Shown here in pieces: positions 15,083-23,295 of a DNA stretch of 29,039 nucleotides. Position 1 is the stretch's first letter, and each line of letters starts with the position of its first letter. The notes beneath the pieces were generated by a model. That model was given only the letters and a program-made list of their open reading frames with translations. It made no database searches and was not told the origin of the DNA. Where the stretch lies: positions 1-29,039 of the forward strand of contig CATYIV010000027.1 in the NCBI GenBank assembly GCA_958407465.1. The letters are read 5' to 3'. The stretch comes from an uncultured Collinsella sp. (GTDB lineage Bacteria; Actinomycetota; Coriobacteriia; Coriobacteriales; Coriobacteriaceae). The position numbers and the translations under genes were made by a program.

Positions 15083-15439
15083 CTAATCGTCGGGGGTTTC
15101 GATTTCGATACTTGCGATGTCGAGCTCGCGACCGTGCAGTAGGCGCACGTTGGCGCCGCCACACTGGGGACAGCGACAATGAAAGCGATCATGCTCGAAA
15201 ACCTCGCCGCAATCCAGGCACTCGCTTTGCGGATGGACTTCCTCCACGGCAAGCTTGCAGCCGCGCGTGAGCGGGTCCTCGTCACGAAACGTCTCCCATG
15301 CAAAGTCAAGCGCCTCGCGCACGACCTCGGTCATATCCCCGATACGCAGCGTTACCAAAACGGCGCGCGAGGCCCCCGCCCCACGCGCCGCGCGAATCAC
15401 TGTATCGAGTATGCCGTTGACAATGCCAACCTCGTGCAT
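15083..15439 (-). CDS. hypA: Hydrogenase maturation nickel metallochaperone HypA
   Basis: A 118-residue HypA, the nickel metallochaperone partner of HypB. The nickel-binding N-terminus MHE (Met1-His2-Glu3) is present. The zinc site is formed by C74-x2-C77 and C90-x2-C93, with an extra Cys88. ATG 15439 is preceded by GAGGAG, which overlaps the tatC C-terminal codons; the gap to the tatC stop is 6 nt. This tight spacing supports one transcript for tatA-tatC-hypA-hypB. Confidence 0.95.
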   Translation of the reverse strand: MHEVGIVNGILDTVIRAARGAGASRAVLVTLRIGDMTEVVREALDFAWETFRDEDPLTRGCKLAVEEVHPQSECLDCGEVFEHDRFHCRCPQCGGANVRLLHGRELDIASIEIETPDD

Positions 15440-15445
15440 ACCGAT

Positions 15446-16237
15446 TTACTCCTCGTCGTCCTCGTCGTCCGAGAACAGGTCCAGACGACTCACAAACAAG
15501 CCCTCCTTGCCCTCGCGCGCGGTAATGACCACACGGGCGATGGCAAGCGAAATCTCGTAGAGCGAGAGCAGGGCGCCATACATGAGGCCCAGCGTAATGG
15601 GCGAGCCGTCGGGCGTAATCACAGCCGAGCCCACGAGCAGGCCTACGTACACGTAGCGCCAGGCGCCGCGGAAGGCCGCGTAGGACACGATATGGAAGAC
15701 GGACAGGTAAAAGATGATGAGCGGCAGCTCAAACGCCACACCAAAGCCGATCATAAAGAGCAGCTCCATGTTGACGTAGTTCTCCAGATCGGGCAGCGCC
15801 GTAGCGACGGCCGAGGTCTCGCCGATGAGCCACTCAAAGCCCGCAGGGATGATGATGAAGTAGCAAAAGATTGCGCCCAGGAAGAACAGCACCGTCGAGG
15901 CGAGCACCGTGGGCACGACCCACTTGCGCTCGTTGGGGCGAAGCGCCGGCAGGAAAAACGCCAGAATCTGCCAGATGATCATGGGCGTGCACATGACCAC
16001 GGCCATCTTGATGGCCAGCGAGAAGCGCAGGCCAAAGCCGCCGAGCGTGGTGGTGATGTAGAACTTACCATCCGGCACAAAGGAGCGGATGGGATCTTCC
16101 AGGATGTCGAGCACCACGGGCGTGGCGAAATACAGCACGATGGCTGCGGCAAACACCGAGACGACCACGATGGTCAGGCGGCGACGGAGCTCTCCCAGGT
16201 GATCGAAGAGCGGCATACGCGCAGGTCCGATAGGCAT
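15446..16237 (-). CDS. tatC: Sec-independent translocase subunit TatC
   Basis: A 263-residue integral membrane protein with about six transmembrane helices. TatC is the receptor for twin-arginine signal peptides. Visible motifs are the N-terminal PLFDHLGELRRRL, the conserved FGVAFELP segment and the VITPDGSPITL loop. The C-terminus ends in an acidic string (DDEDDEE). ATG 16237 overlaps the tatA stop by one nucleotide (TAATG), a sign of translational coupling. An in-frame ATG seven codons later is a less likely start. Confidence 0.95.
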   Translation of the reverse strand: MPIGPARMPLFDHLGELRRRLTIVVVSVFAAAIVLYFATPVVLDILEDPIRSFVPDGKFYITTTLGGFGLRFSLAIKMAVVMCTPMIIWQILAFFLPALRPNERKWVVPTVLASTVLFFLGAIFCYFIIIPAGFEWLIGETSAVATALPDLENYVNMELLFMIGFGVAFELPLIIFYLSVFHIVSYAAFRGAWRYVYVGLLVGSAVITPDGSPITLGLMYGALLSLYEISLAIARVVITAREGKEGLFVSRLDLFSDDEDDEE

Positions 16238-16824
16238 TACTCATCGCCTCCCTTCGGGGCAGCGGCGGCAGCGGCGTCGTCCTCGGCCTCGAGCTCGCGG
16301 GCGAGCTGGTCGACGACGGCCTTGCGCTTGCGGGGGCGACGGGCATAGAGGTCGGCCGTCGTGGGCTCTGCCGGCTCGGGCTCGGGCTCCGGCTCTGCAG
16401 CAGGCTCGGGCTCGACGGCGGCATCGGCAGACCCGGCGTCGGGACCCTCGGCTTCAGCCTCCTCGGCAGCACCTTCTCCCTCAGCGGCACTCTCGCTTGC
16501 GGCCTTCTCGGCAGCAAGACGGGCGCGACGCTCGGCAAAGGTCTCCTTCTTGGCGGGCGCTGCCGTCTCGGCGGCATCCTCGTCCGCATCGGAATCGTCG
16601 TCGGTCGCAGCAGCCTTCTTGGGCTTGACCGGGGCCGACGCGGCCTCGCTTACCGGGTCGATGATCTCGGACTGAACAACGGCCGTCATCTTTTCCTGCG
16701 TCTCGCGGAACTGACGGATGGCACGGCCGATCGTACGGCCCATCTGCGGGAGCTTATCCGGGCCAAACAGCAAAAAGCCGAAGACCACGATGATCGCGAG
16801 CTCACCCTCTCCAATACCAAACAC
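16237..16824 (-). CDS. tatA: Sec-independent translocase subunit TatA/TatB
   Basis: About 195 residues. It begins MFGIGEGELAIIVVFGFLLF, the single transmembrane helix of TatA/B, followed by the FGPDKLPQMGRTIGRAI amphipathic helix. TatA/B forms the pore or docking complex with TatC. The long C-terminal tail is rich in Ala, Glu and Pro (PEPEPEPAEP), which makes it longer than E. coli TatA. The frame opens at ATG 16869, but GTG 16824, 5 nt after GGAGG, gives the expected N-terminus. A -10-like TATACT lies at 16900-16905 on the minus strand, with a weak -35. A single TatA-type gene suggests a minimal TatAC system, or TatB elsewhere. Confidence 0.9.
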   Translation of the reverse strand: MFGIGEGELAIIVVFGFLLFGPDKLPQMGRTIGRAIRQFRETQEKMTAVVQSEIIDPVSEAASAPVKPKKAAATDDDSDADEDAAETAAPAKKETFAERRARLAAEKAASESAAEGEGAAEEAEAEGPDAGSADAAVEPEPAAEPEPEPEPAEPTTADLYARRPRKRKAVVDQLARELEAEDDAAAAAAPKGGDE

Positions 16825-16977
16825 ACATACCTCCAAGGCTCGATGTGAGTCGAGCCCGCACCGCGCCATTCGGCCGGAACTCGTCTATTCATTCGGTCAA
16901 GTATAGCGCCCGGACGCCAAAACGTCCGAGCGCATCACAAACATATGCCAAACGGCACGCCCTTTTGGGGGCAAAGA

Positions 16978-17292
16978 TTATGCAGCGGTGATCGAAATCA
17001 CCTGGTCGACACCCAACAGCTGAACCACGCGCATCACCGGGGGCTGCACATTGGTGCAGCTAAAGCGCTTACCGTGGTCGACCGCGTGGTGTGCGGCGCC
17101 CACGAGCACGCCAATGCCCGTCGAATCGATGTAGCTCACCTGGGCAAAATCGAGCTCAACGGCCTCAGTGGGCTGCTCGAGCGCCAGGTCGATGGCATTG
17201 CGCAGGCTATCGGCGTTAGAGATATCGATCTCGCCGGTTACCTTAATGGTGTAGAGCTCTGGCGTGGGGTTGGTGGAAATACCCAAATCCAT
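16978..17292 (-). CDS. STAS domain protein (anti-sigma factor antagonist family)
   Basis: A 104-residue single STAS domain of the SpoIIAA/RsbV family. The signature YIDSTGIGVLVGA contains the conserved phosphorylatable Ser57. Such proteins bind an anti-sigma kinase when unphosphorylated and so free a sigma factor. No anti-sigma kinase or PP2C phosphatase gene is adjacent. ATG 17292 has AAAGGAG upstream. It follows the aminotransferase with a 51-nt gap and may be co-transcribed. Confidence 0.88.
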   Translation of the reverse strand: MDLGISTNPTPELYTIKVTGEIDISNADSLRNAIDLALEQPTEAVELDFAQVSYIDSTGIGVLVGAAHHAVDHGKRFSCTNVQPPVMRVVQLLGVDQVISITAA

Positions 17293-17343
17293 GTATACGC
17301 TCCTTTACGTATCGAAAGTGCGGATAGTACGGGAAGCCGCGCG

Positions 17344-18648
17344 TTAGGCGCGCTCGGCACGCGCAAGCTCGGCAGCGACGAGCTTCACAGCCAGCACCAG
17401 CACATCGAGCGCGGCCTCCAGGTCCTCGACCGTGGGATAGCTCGGCGCGATGCGGATGTTAGTGTCGCGCGGATCCTTGCCATAGGGCCAGGTAGCACCG
17501 GCCGGCGTGAGCTTGACGCCCAGGTCGGCGCAAAGCGCGGCGACCTTCTGGGCCGAGCCCTCGGGGCCATCGAAGCTTACAAAGTAGCCGCCGCGGGGGT
17601 GCGTCCAAGTGGCGCAGCCCGTGTCGCCCAAGCCCTCGGTGAGCTTGCGCTCGACGGCCTCAAAGCGCGGACGCAGGAACTCGGCATGCTTTTTCATGTG
17701 CTCCTTGACCGCCTCGATGGTGGGAAGGAAGCGCACGTGACGCAGCTGGTTGAGCTTGTCGGCGCTGATGAGGCCGGCCTTCAGGCGCTTGGAGAACTCG
17801 GCGATGACCGCGGGGCTCGCACCGATAAAGCCGATACCGGCGCCCGGGAAGGTGATCTTGGACGTCGAGGCAAATGCCACCACGCGGTCCTCGGTGCCCG
17901 CCGCGCGAGCGAGGTCAAAGATGTTTGCGAGCTCGTCGGTCTCGTCGTACAGGTCGTGCACGCAGTAGGCGTTGTCCCAGAAGATGCGGAAATCGGGTGC
18001 GGCCGTGGGCATCTCAACCAGGCGACGCACGGTGTCCTCGCTAAAGGTGATGCCCGTGGGGTTGGAATACTTGGGCACGCACCAGATGCCCTTGATGGAG
18101 TCGTCGGCGGCAACCAGGCGCTCGACCTCGTCCATGTCGGGGCCGTTGTCGGTCATCGCGACGGGGACATTCTCGATACCCAGGTCGGCGGTGATGCCAA
18201 AGTGACGGTCGTAGCCGGGAACCGGGCACAGGAACTTGACCTTCTTGCCGTCGTGCGCGGCCTCGTAAGCCTCCCAGGGCTCGCTGCCGCACGAGCCGCA
18301 GCGCCAGAACATGCCGGCGATGTCATGCTCGATCAAAAGGCTCGACGAACCCAGTACGAGCGTCTGCTCGGCGGGGCAACCCAAAAACTCCCCCGCTAGC
18401 TTGCGCGCCGAAGGAATGCCCTCAAAGCAGCCGTAGTTGGAGCAGTCGACGTTGCCGTCGTGCAGATCGGCATCGGCATTGAGGATATCGAGCATGGGTC
18501 GAGAGATGTCCACCTGGGAGGGCGACGGCTTGCCGCGGGCCATGTCGAGCGCCAGGCCCTTGGCCTTGACCTCGGCGACCTCGGCTTTGAGCGCCTCGAT
18601 GGCGGCATCGAGTTCGGTGGTTTCCATCTTCTGGTAGATCGTCTGCAT
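17344..18648 (-). CDS. PLP-dependent class I aminotransferase (aspartate aminotransferase-like)
   Basis: A 434-residue fold-type I aminotransferase. PLP is held by Lys264 in ASTSKITFPGAG, with NPTG at 196-199 and FWDNAY at 224-228 (Asp225, Tyr228) contacting the cofactor. The N-terminal MARGKPSPSQVD and the overall shape match the Ala/Asp aminotransferase group found in actinobacteria and Firmicutes (AspT type). It probably transfers the amino group of aspartate or a related amino acid to 2-oxoglutarate. ATG 18648 has AAAGG upstream. The STAS gene follows on the same strand. Confidence 0.9.
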   Translation of the reverse strand: MQTIYQKMETTELDAAIEALKAEVAEVKAKGLALDMARGKPSPSQVDISRPMLDILNADADLHDGNVDCSNYGCFEGIPSARKLAGEFLGCPAEQTLVLGSSSLLIEHDIAGMFWRCGSCGSEPWEAYEAAHDGKKVKFLCPVPGYDRHFGITADLGIENVPVAMTDNGPDMDEVERLVAADDSIKGIWCVPKYSNPTGITFSEDTVRRLVEMPTAAPDFRIFWDNAYCVHDLYDETDELANIFDLARAAGTEDRVVAFASTSKITFPGAGIGFIGASPAVIAEFSKRLKAGLISADKLNQLRHVRFLPTIEAVKEHMKKHAEFLRPRFEAVERKLTEGLGDTGCATWTHPRGGYFVSFDGPEGSAQKVAALCADLGVKLTPAGATWPYGKDPRDTNIRIAPSYPTVEDLEAALDVLVLAVKLVAAELARAERA

Positions 18649-18797
18649 GGGTGCGACCTTTCACGAAGCGGTACGTTGCAATTCTTCTAAGTATAGACCG
18701 CCACCGTCGCAACGTTATGAAGCCGTGATAGATTAAGTCCATCGCAATGAATTACGAATCGCCGCGCACGCTGGCGTGGAGCGCCCAAGGAGGCACT

Positions 18798-19052
18798 ATG
18801 GAGTACGGATCGTTCCAGGCCGAGGAATTCGGCGACCTTCAGCGCCTGGTCGACGGACTGTTTTACGACCGCCACGCCATCGACCGCCTGGATCTGATCG
18901 TACAGGCCGAAATCTTGGACCTGGCGCCCGATCTCATGGAAATCGTGAACCTGCTACCGCCCGGCTATTACGACCGCCAGTCACTTTGCGACCAGCTCAA
19001 CTCCGCCTTGGCCGCCCACGGCTGGGGCGCCATCTACGGCACCGTGGAATAA
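18798..19052 (+). CDS. Small acidic hypothetical protein (84 aa)
   Basis: Not recognised. The frame opens at 18747, but ATG 18798 lies just after AAGGAGG and is the preferred start, giving about 84 residues. The protein is acidic (EEFGDLQRLVDGLFYDRHA, EILDLAPDLMEIVNLLPP) and ends in GWGAIYGTVE. It appears soluble, with no signal peptide or membrane segment. It is divergent from the aminotransferase and followed by the inverted-repeat element and a terminator at 19132-19153. The strong ribosome site and matching codon use support a real gene. Confidence 0.7.
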   Translation: MEYGSFQAEEFGDLQRLVDGLFYDRHAIDRLDLIVQAEILDLAPDLMEIVNLLPPGYYDRQSLCDQLNSALAAHGWGAIYGTVE

Positions 19053-19131
19053 ACCTAGTCATTGGGGCCTGTGGTCAAAAAATAGCAAATATGAGTACTG
19101 TTACTTTTTTAGTAACAGCGATTTTGAATTA

Positions 19132-19153
19132 AAAAGGCCAGTCTTGGCCTTTT
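19132..19153 (+). terminator. Terminator-like hairpin after the small ORF
   Basis: AAAAGGCCA and TGGCCTTTT form a perfect 9-bp stem around a 4-nt loop. The T-run is in the stem's right arm. It lies 79 nt after the small-ORF stop, inside the inverted-repeat element. It is symmetric and could work on both strands. Confidence 0.6.
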
Positions 19154-19255
19154 GTGTCCGGTTTTGGAAGGATGCATCAGCATTTTTCGTCCAGCCACGC
19201 AATCGTTAATGCACAGACAGAATAGATTTGTACATTATTTTTCGCGCCTAAAATG

Positions 19256-19294
19256 AAACGCCGTTTGTGACAGTACTCACAAACGGCGTTTTTT
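19256..19294. terminator. Strong bidirectional terminator before nhaA 3' end
   Basis: AACGCCGTTTGTGA, CAGTAC and TCACAAACGGCGTT form a 14-bp perfect stem with a 6-nt loop, followed by TTTT on the plus strand. On the minus strand it is followed by TTTCATTTT. It can end nhaA transcription and back up the terminator at 19132-19153. Confidence 0.85.
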
Positions 19295-19384
19295 GGCCAC
19301 TGGGGTGTCCGGCAGGTGGCAAGTACCACTCAAAACCGCGTTTTACACGCGCTCGAGCAGGCTCTGGCGTCTGTTTCTACGCGC

Positions 19385-20743
19385 CTACTCGTTCTTGGGC
19401 GCGGGGTGCTTGCAGATCACACTCATGTAGATCATGCCAAGTACGGCCGCGGTGACAGAGCCGGCGAGAATAGCGGCCTTGGCAGCCAGAACCTCAAACT
19501 GGGCCGTCGGGAAGGCGAGGCCGCTGATGAGAATCGACATGGTAAAGCCGATACCGCCCAGAATGCCCACGCCGGCAATCATATGCCAGTTGACATTGTG
19601 CGGCAGCTCGCAGGCCTTGAGCTTGACCAAGGCGAACGTCATGCCAAAGATACCGATCGGCTTACCCAGCAGCATGCCAAAGTACACGCCGAGCGTCACC
19701 GGGTCGGTGAGCAGCGTGCTCATGTCCACGCCCACTAGGCGAACCTGTGCGTTGACGAACGCAAAGATCGGCAGGATCACAAAGTTGACCGGCGTGGAGA
19801 TCAGGCGCTCCATGCGGATGAGCGGCGGGGTCACGCGGTGCATGACGCGCTCGACTTTGGTGGTCGAGACGGTAAAGTCATGCTGGCCCAGGATGTGCGC
19901 CTCGTCGTCGTAGCGGTCATCGAGCAGCGGCAGGCACTCGCCCAGCCAATCGGTGAGGCTATCAAGCTTAACACCGCACTTGGCCGGGATGGTGAAGGCC
20001 AGGATGACGCCAGCAAGCGTGGCGTGCACGCCGCTCTTAAACATGCAGAACCACAGCAGCAGGCCCAGTACCGAATACGGGGCAAGGCGGTAATGCTGCG
20101 TCTTGTTGAGCCACACGAGCGCACAGGTCACAAGCGCGGCGGCGCCCAACCAAAACGGATTGGGGCTCTGACCGTAGAAGATGGCGATGGCGGCGATGGA
20201 GATGAGGTCGTCGGCGATGGCGAGCGTCGAGAAGAACACGCGCACGCCGTTGGGCACGCGATTGCCCAAAAGCGACAGCACGCCCAGCGCAAAGGCAATA
20301 TCGGTTGCCATGGGGATAGCCCAACCGTTGCGGGCGCCGGCATGGTTGAAGATCAGGTAGATGCAGGCGGGAACGACGACGCCGCCCACGGCCGCCAGCA
20401 TGGGAAGCATGGCCTGACGCGGATTCTTGAGCTCGCCGACCGTCATCTCGTACTTAAGCTCAATGCCCACCAACAAAAAGAAAATCGCCATGAGGAAGTC
20501 GTTGACGAAAAGCTCAACGGTGAGACCGGCCGTAAGGTTGCCCAGACCCACATACAGCGGGGTCTCCAAAAAGTGATGGATGGCCTCGTAGGCATCGGTA
20601 TTGGCGCAAATGACGGCGGCGATGGCAGCGATCACCATGACGGCGGCGGAAATCGTGCCGTTCTCGGCGATGCGCTCCCAAATGTCATGGCGCTCAAAAC
20701 GCTTGCGCTCACGGACGTTGAACAGCTGCTCGGGTGCTGCCAT
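19385..20743 (-). CDS. nhaA: Na+/H+ antiporter NhaA
   Basis: A 452-residue polytopic membrane protein with about 12 transmembrane helices, homologous to NhaA, which exchanges H+ for Na+ (or Li+). The ion-binding pair is present as Asp178-Asp179 in TLAIADDLISIAAIAIFY (E. coli Asp163/164). GWAIPMATDIAFALGVL, conserved in NhaA, is also seen. The start ATG 20743 follows GAAAGGAG. It is longer than E. coli NhaA (388), mainly through a cytoplasmic loop (residues ~260-310). No obvious sodium-responsive regulator is nearby. Confidence 0.94.
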   Translation of the reverse strand: MAAPEQLFNVRERKRFERHDIWERIAENGTISAAVMVIAAIAAVICANTDAYEAIHHFLETPLYVGLGNLTAGLTVELFVNDFLMAIFFLLVGIELKYEMTVGELKNPRQAMLPMLAAVGGVVVPACIYLIFNHAGARNGWAIPMATDIAFALGVLSLLGNRVPNGVRVFFSTLAIADDLISIAAIAIFYGQSPNPFWLGAAALVTCALVWLNKTQHYRLAPYSVLGLLLWFCMFKSGVHATLAGVILAFTIPAKCGVKLDSLTDWLGECLPLLDDRYDDEAHILGQHDFTVSTTKVERVMHRVTPPLIRMERLISTPVNFVILPIFAFVNAQVRLVGVDMSTLLTDPVTLGVYFGMLLGKPIGIFGMTFALVKLKACELPHNVNWHMIAGVGILGGIGFTMSILISGLAFPTAQFEVLAAKAAILAGSVTAAVLGMIYMSVICKHPAPKNE

Positions 20744-20951
20744 GGGCGGCTCCTTTCACGGGAAAGCTCCCGTCTTAAAAAAGCACGGCCCGCCCAAGTG
20801 GCGGCGCCGCGCTCTAACGTATTACGCTTGCATCTAGCCTACCCTGCACGACAAGCGCGCAAGCGTGGCCGAAAAGCGGAACCACAGGTTGAACATTATT
20901 TGCTCAACGGCACGGGCACGCCTATCCAAGAGACGACGCGGCGCCGTGCAC

Positions 20952-20991
20952 AAAAAACGACCGGAGCACGGGGCGTCCGCGATCCGGTCGT
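20952..20991 (-). terminator. Intrinsic terminator of ppaC
   Basis: On the minus strand ACGACCGGA and TCCGGTCGT form a 9-bp perfect stem followed by TTTTT. It lies 20 nt after the ppaC stop. The rest of 20744-20951 shows no gene; a short ACGGGA/TCCCGT hairpin lies near the nhaA start. Confidence 0.88.
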
Positions 20992-21010
20992 GGCGTTTGG
21001 TCGACTAAAC

Positions 21011-21934
21011 CTAGCAGGCGGCCATGATGGGGGCAGCGACCTGCTTCTTACGGGAGAGGACGCCCGGCATCCAGACGCCGTCGTGCTCGTCGGCAATGCC
21101 CAGGCCCTTCTGAGCAGCCTCGGTCTCGCCCTCGAGCAGGACCTGCGAGCCCTCCTCCATGATGTCGGTGATGCACAGGACGATGCCGTCAGCATCCTTC
21201 TCGGCGGCATAGGCGCGCATGGCCTCGCGAATCTCGTCGATCATGCCGAGTGCGCGGGTCTTGTCGACGGTCTCGTACTGGCCGATGAGCAGCTTCTTGC
21301 CGGCGGGCTCGAACATCTTGATGTCGTTGCCGACCATCTCGGCTGCGGTGAAGGAGCCGGACGGACGGGTGAGGAAGACCTCCATGCCAAACTTGACCGG
21401 GTCGACGCCCACCTGCTCGCCGAGCTTGGCGGCGACGGCGCGGTCGACATCGGTGGTGGTGGGGCTCTTGAGCATAAGCGTGTCGGTCATCATGGCCGAG
21501 AGCAGCAGCTTGGCCTGGACGTCGGAAAGCTCAACGCCGAGCACGCCGGCGAGCTTGGTGACGATGGTGCAGCTGGAACCCCAGGGCAGGCAGATGTAGT
21601 GCAGCGGGCCGGCGGTCTCGAAGTCGCCGATGCGGTGATGATCGACAACGCCAAAGACCGTGGCGTCCTTAAGGCCGGCGACGGACTGGGCGGACTCGTT
21701 GTGGTCGGTGAGGACGACGAGCTGACCGGCCTCGACGGACTCGATCACGCGGGGCTCGGCGATGCCGGCGTCGGCGAGCAGCTTGGCGGACTCTGCCGGA
21801 AGCTGACCCAGGGCGCAGGCCTCGTAGGTGTTGCCGGCATACTCAACCTGGTTGAGCAGCTGGGACAGGACGACGGCGCTCATGATGGCGTCGTTATCGG
21901 GGTTCTGGTGACCAAAGACAAGAACGTTTGCCAT
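21011..21934 (-). CDS. ppaC: Manganese-dependent inorganic pyrophosphatase (family II)
   Basis: A 307-residue family II pyrophosphatase that hydrolyses cytoplasmic PPi to drive biosynthesis. It has the DHH-family motifs GHQNPDNDAI (His9, Asp13, Asp15) and DHH (98-100), plus TDHNE around Asp77. The DHHA2 domain ends in SRKKQV, the substrate-binding signature. ATG 21934 follows GGAGG. It stands alone, with its own terminator. Confidence 0.95.
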   Translation of the reverse strand: MANVLVFGHQNPDNDAIMSAVVLSQLLNQVEYAGNTYEACALGQLPAESAKLLADAGIAEPRVIESVEAGQLVVLTDHNESAQSVAGLKDATVFGVVDHHRIGDFETAGPLHYICLPWGSSCTIVTKLAGVLGVELSDVQAKLLLSAMMTDTLMLKSPTTTDVDRAVAAKLGEQVGVDPVKFGMEVFLTRPSGSFTAAEMVGNDIKMFEPAGKKLLIGQYETVDKTRALGMIDEIREAMRAYAAEKDADGIVLCITDIMEEGSQVLLEGETEAAQKGLGIADEHDGVWMPGVLSRKKQVAAPIMAAC

Positions 21935-22050
21935 GGATATCCTCCACTTGATATGTGTACTTGGACGTAGCTATGGTAGCACGCCGATGCCGAGCCTTCG
22001 CAGACGGAAGGGCCACGGCACATTTTGGGGCAAGCATGGGGGCCAAGTCT

Positions 22051-22098
22051 GTCCCCCTTGCACCATGTTGGTGCAAAGAAACCTGACCCCCTTGCACC
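22051..22098. repeat. Repeat with paired CCCCCTTGCACC motifs and a hairpin
   Basis: CCCCCTTGCACC occurs at 22053-22064 and 22087-22098. TTGCACC (22058-22064) and GGTGCAA (22070-22076) form a hairpin. The GGGAC core is present on the minus strand (GGGGGACAGACTTGG). It lies just past the ROK gene stop and may also end that transcript, though no U-tract is seen. Confidence 0.6.
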
Positions 22099-22100
22099 GG

Positions 22101-23054
22101 CTATTTGCCGGCGGCGCGCAGGGCTACGTAGGCGGCACCGATGATACCGGCGTCGTTGCCGAGCGAGGCGACCTCGATGGGCGTCTCGCGCGAGACGGAA
22201 AACGCGTACTGCTTAAAGTGCTCGCGCACGGCGTCAAGGTAGACATCGGCCGAGGCGGAGGCGCCGCCGCCGATGAGGAACATCTCAGGGTCGACCACGT
22301 TGGCGATAAGCGCCAGGGCACGGCCGAGGTAGTCGGCCATGGTATCGGCCGCGGCAAGCGCGAGCTTATCGCCCTCGCGGCAGGCTTGGAATACGTCCTT
22401 GGAATCGGAAGGACCGGTGAGCTCGATGGGCTCGACGCCCGCCTTCTTGCACTCGGCAAGGTAGTTGCTCACCACGCCGGTGGCACTGGAATACTGCTCC
22501 AGGTGGCCATGGCCACCGCAGCCGCAGGTACGCTCCTCGGCCGGGTTCAGGCACATGTGGCCAATCTCGCCGCCGGCGCCCACAACGCCCGATACCACAT
22601 CGCCGTTAACGATAACGCCGCCGCCCACGCCGGTACCGATGGTGACCATCACCACGTTCTGCACGCCCTTGGCAGAACCGAGCCAGGCCTCGCCCATGGC
22701 AGCGGCGTTGGCATCGTTCTCGTACTTAACGACCGCGTCGGGGCAGTGCTTTTGAATGGCGATCCTCAGCTCGGGCAGGTTAATGGCAATGTTGGCCTTG
22801 ACCTTGGCATCGCCCGATGCCGGGATGGGGCACGGAACGGCCAGGCCAATGCCCGCCACAAAGGCACGCGGAATCCGTGCCTTGGCGACCACCTGGTCGA
22901 TAGCCTCGGTCACCGCGGCAAAGCCCGCGGCGTCAACGATGGGAGGCGTGGGCACGCTGGCCTTGGCTAGCAGGTTGCCGTCCTCGTCGAACAGGCCCTC
23001 CTTAACCGAAGTGCCGCCGACGTCAATGCCGATGTAGTACTGCTTAGGTTCCAT
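22101..23054 (-). CDS. ROK family sugar kinase (glucokinase-like)
   Basis: A 317-residue ROK kinase that probably phosphorylates glucose (or a related hexose) at C6 with ATP. It has the phosphate motif IGIDVGGTSVKEG (residues 8-20), the ENDANAAAMGE segment with catalytic Asp114, and GGEIGHMCL with zinc-ligand His166. The zinc motif reads CGCGGHGHLE (177-186): the third Cys of the usual CxCGxxGC is His184. The frame opens at 23120, but ATG 23054 follows GAAAGGTGG and is preferred. The nearest PTS operon has its own terminator (23206-23237), so this gene is probably independent. Confidence 0.88.
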   Translation of the reverse strand: MEPKQYYIGIDVGGTSVKEGLFDEDGNLLAKASVPTPPIVDAAGFAAVTEAIDQVVAKARIPRAFVAGIGLAVPCPIPASGDAKVKANIAINLPELRIAIQKHCPDAVVKYENDANAAAMGEAWLGSAKGVQNVVMVTIGTGVGGGVIVNGDVVSGVVGAGGEIGHMCLNPAEERTCGCGGHGHLEQYSSATGVVSNYLAECKKAGVEPIELTGPSDSKDVFQACREGDKLALAAADTMADYLGRALALIANVVDPEMFLIGGGASASADVYLDAVREHFKQYAFSVSRETPIEVASLGNDAGIIGAAYVALRAAGK

Positions 23055-23110
23055 GGGAGCCCACCTTTCTCGTTTAAACATTGCCTGTATGGTACCGCTC
23101 CCAAGGCAAA

Positions 23111-23147
23111 AACCTACCAAAAAGGGACAGGTTTGTTTTGGCAGGTT
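23111..23147. repeat. Palindromic GGGAC-type repeat
   Basis: AACCTACCAAAA (23111-23122) and TTTTGGCAGGTT (23136-23147) form an imperfect stem with one non-Watson-Crick position. The loop contains GGGACAGG. It lies upstream of the ROK gene and resembles the palindrome at 27014-27103. Confidence 0.55.
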
Positions 23148-23205
23148 ATATCTGGGGAAACGTCCGCCCGCTCAACGAGCAATGACGCTCAGCAACTCGC
23201 CAAAC

Positions 23206-23237
23206 AAAAAGCGCCGGGAGAGGGAGACTCCCGGCGC
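23206..23237 (-). terminator. Intrinsic terminator of the PTS operon
   Basis: On the minus strand GCGCCGGGAG and CTCCCGGCGC form a 10-bp perfect stem followed by TTTTTGTTT. It lies 58 nt after the IIA stop and ends the GH1-IIC-IIB-IIA operon. Confidence 0.9.
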
Positions 23238-23295
23238 CTGCAAAAGGGACTGGATTGTATGCGAACCGCACGATCCGTCGCGGCGAAAACGCCAG

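Larger units (their letters stand above)
19072..19300. mobile_element. Second MITE-like inverted-repeat element (degenerate right arm)
   Basis: The left arm begins GTCAAAAAATAGCAAATATG and runs AGTACTGTTACT to an inner dyad. The right end (19267-19298), in reverse complement, reads GGCCAAAAAACGCC, GTTTG, then TGAGTACTGTCAC. Over 32 aligned positions about 23 match, including CAAAAAA and TGAGTACTGT at the same spacing. The length (~229 bp) is close to the first element (4541-4758). The right arm is also part of the perfect terminator at 19256-19294. Confidence 0.5.

Noticed and set aside
19838..21970. Plus-strand 710-codon frame opposite nhaA and ppaC
   Set aside because: Covers two real minus-strand genes plus their intergenic gap; no ribosome site or domain.
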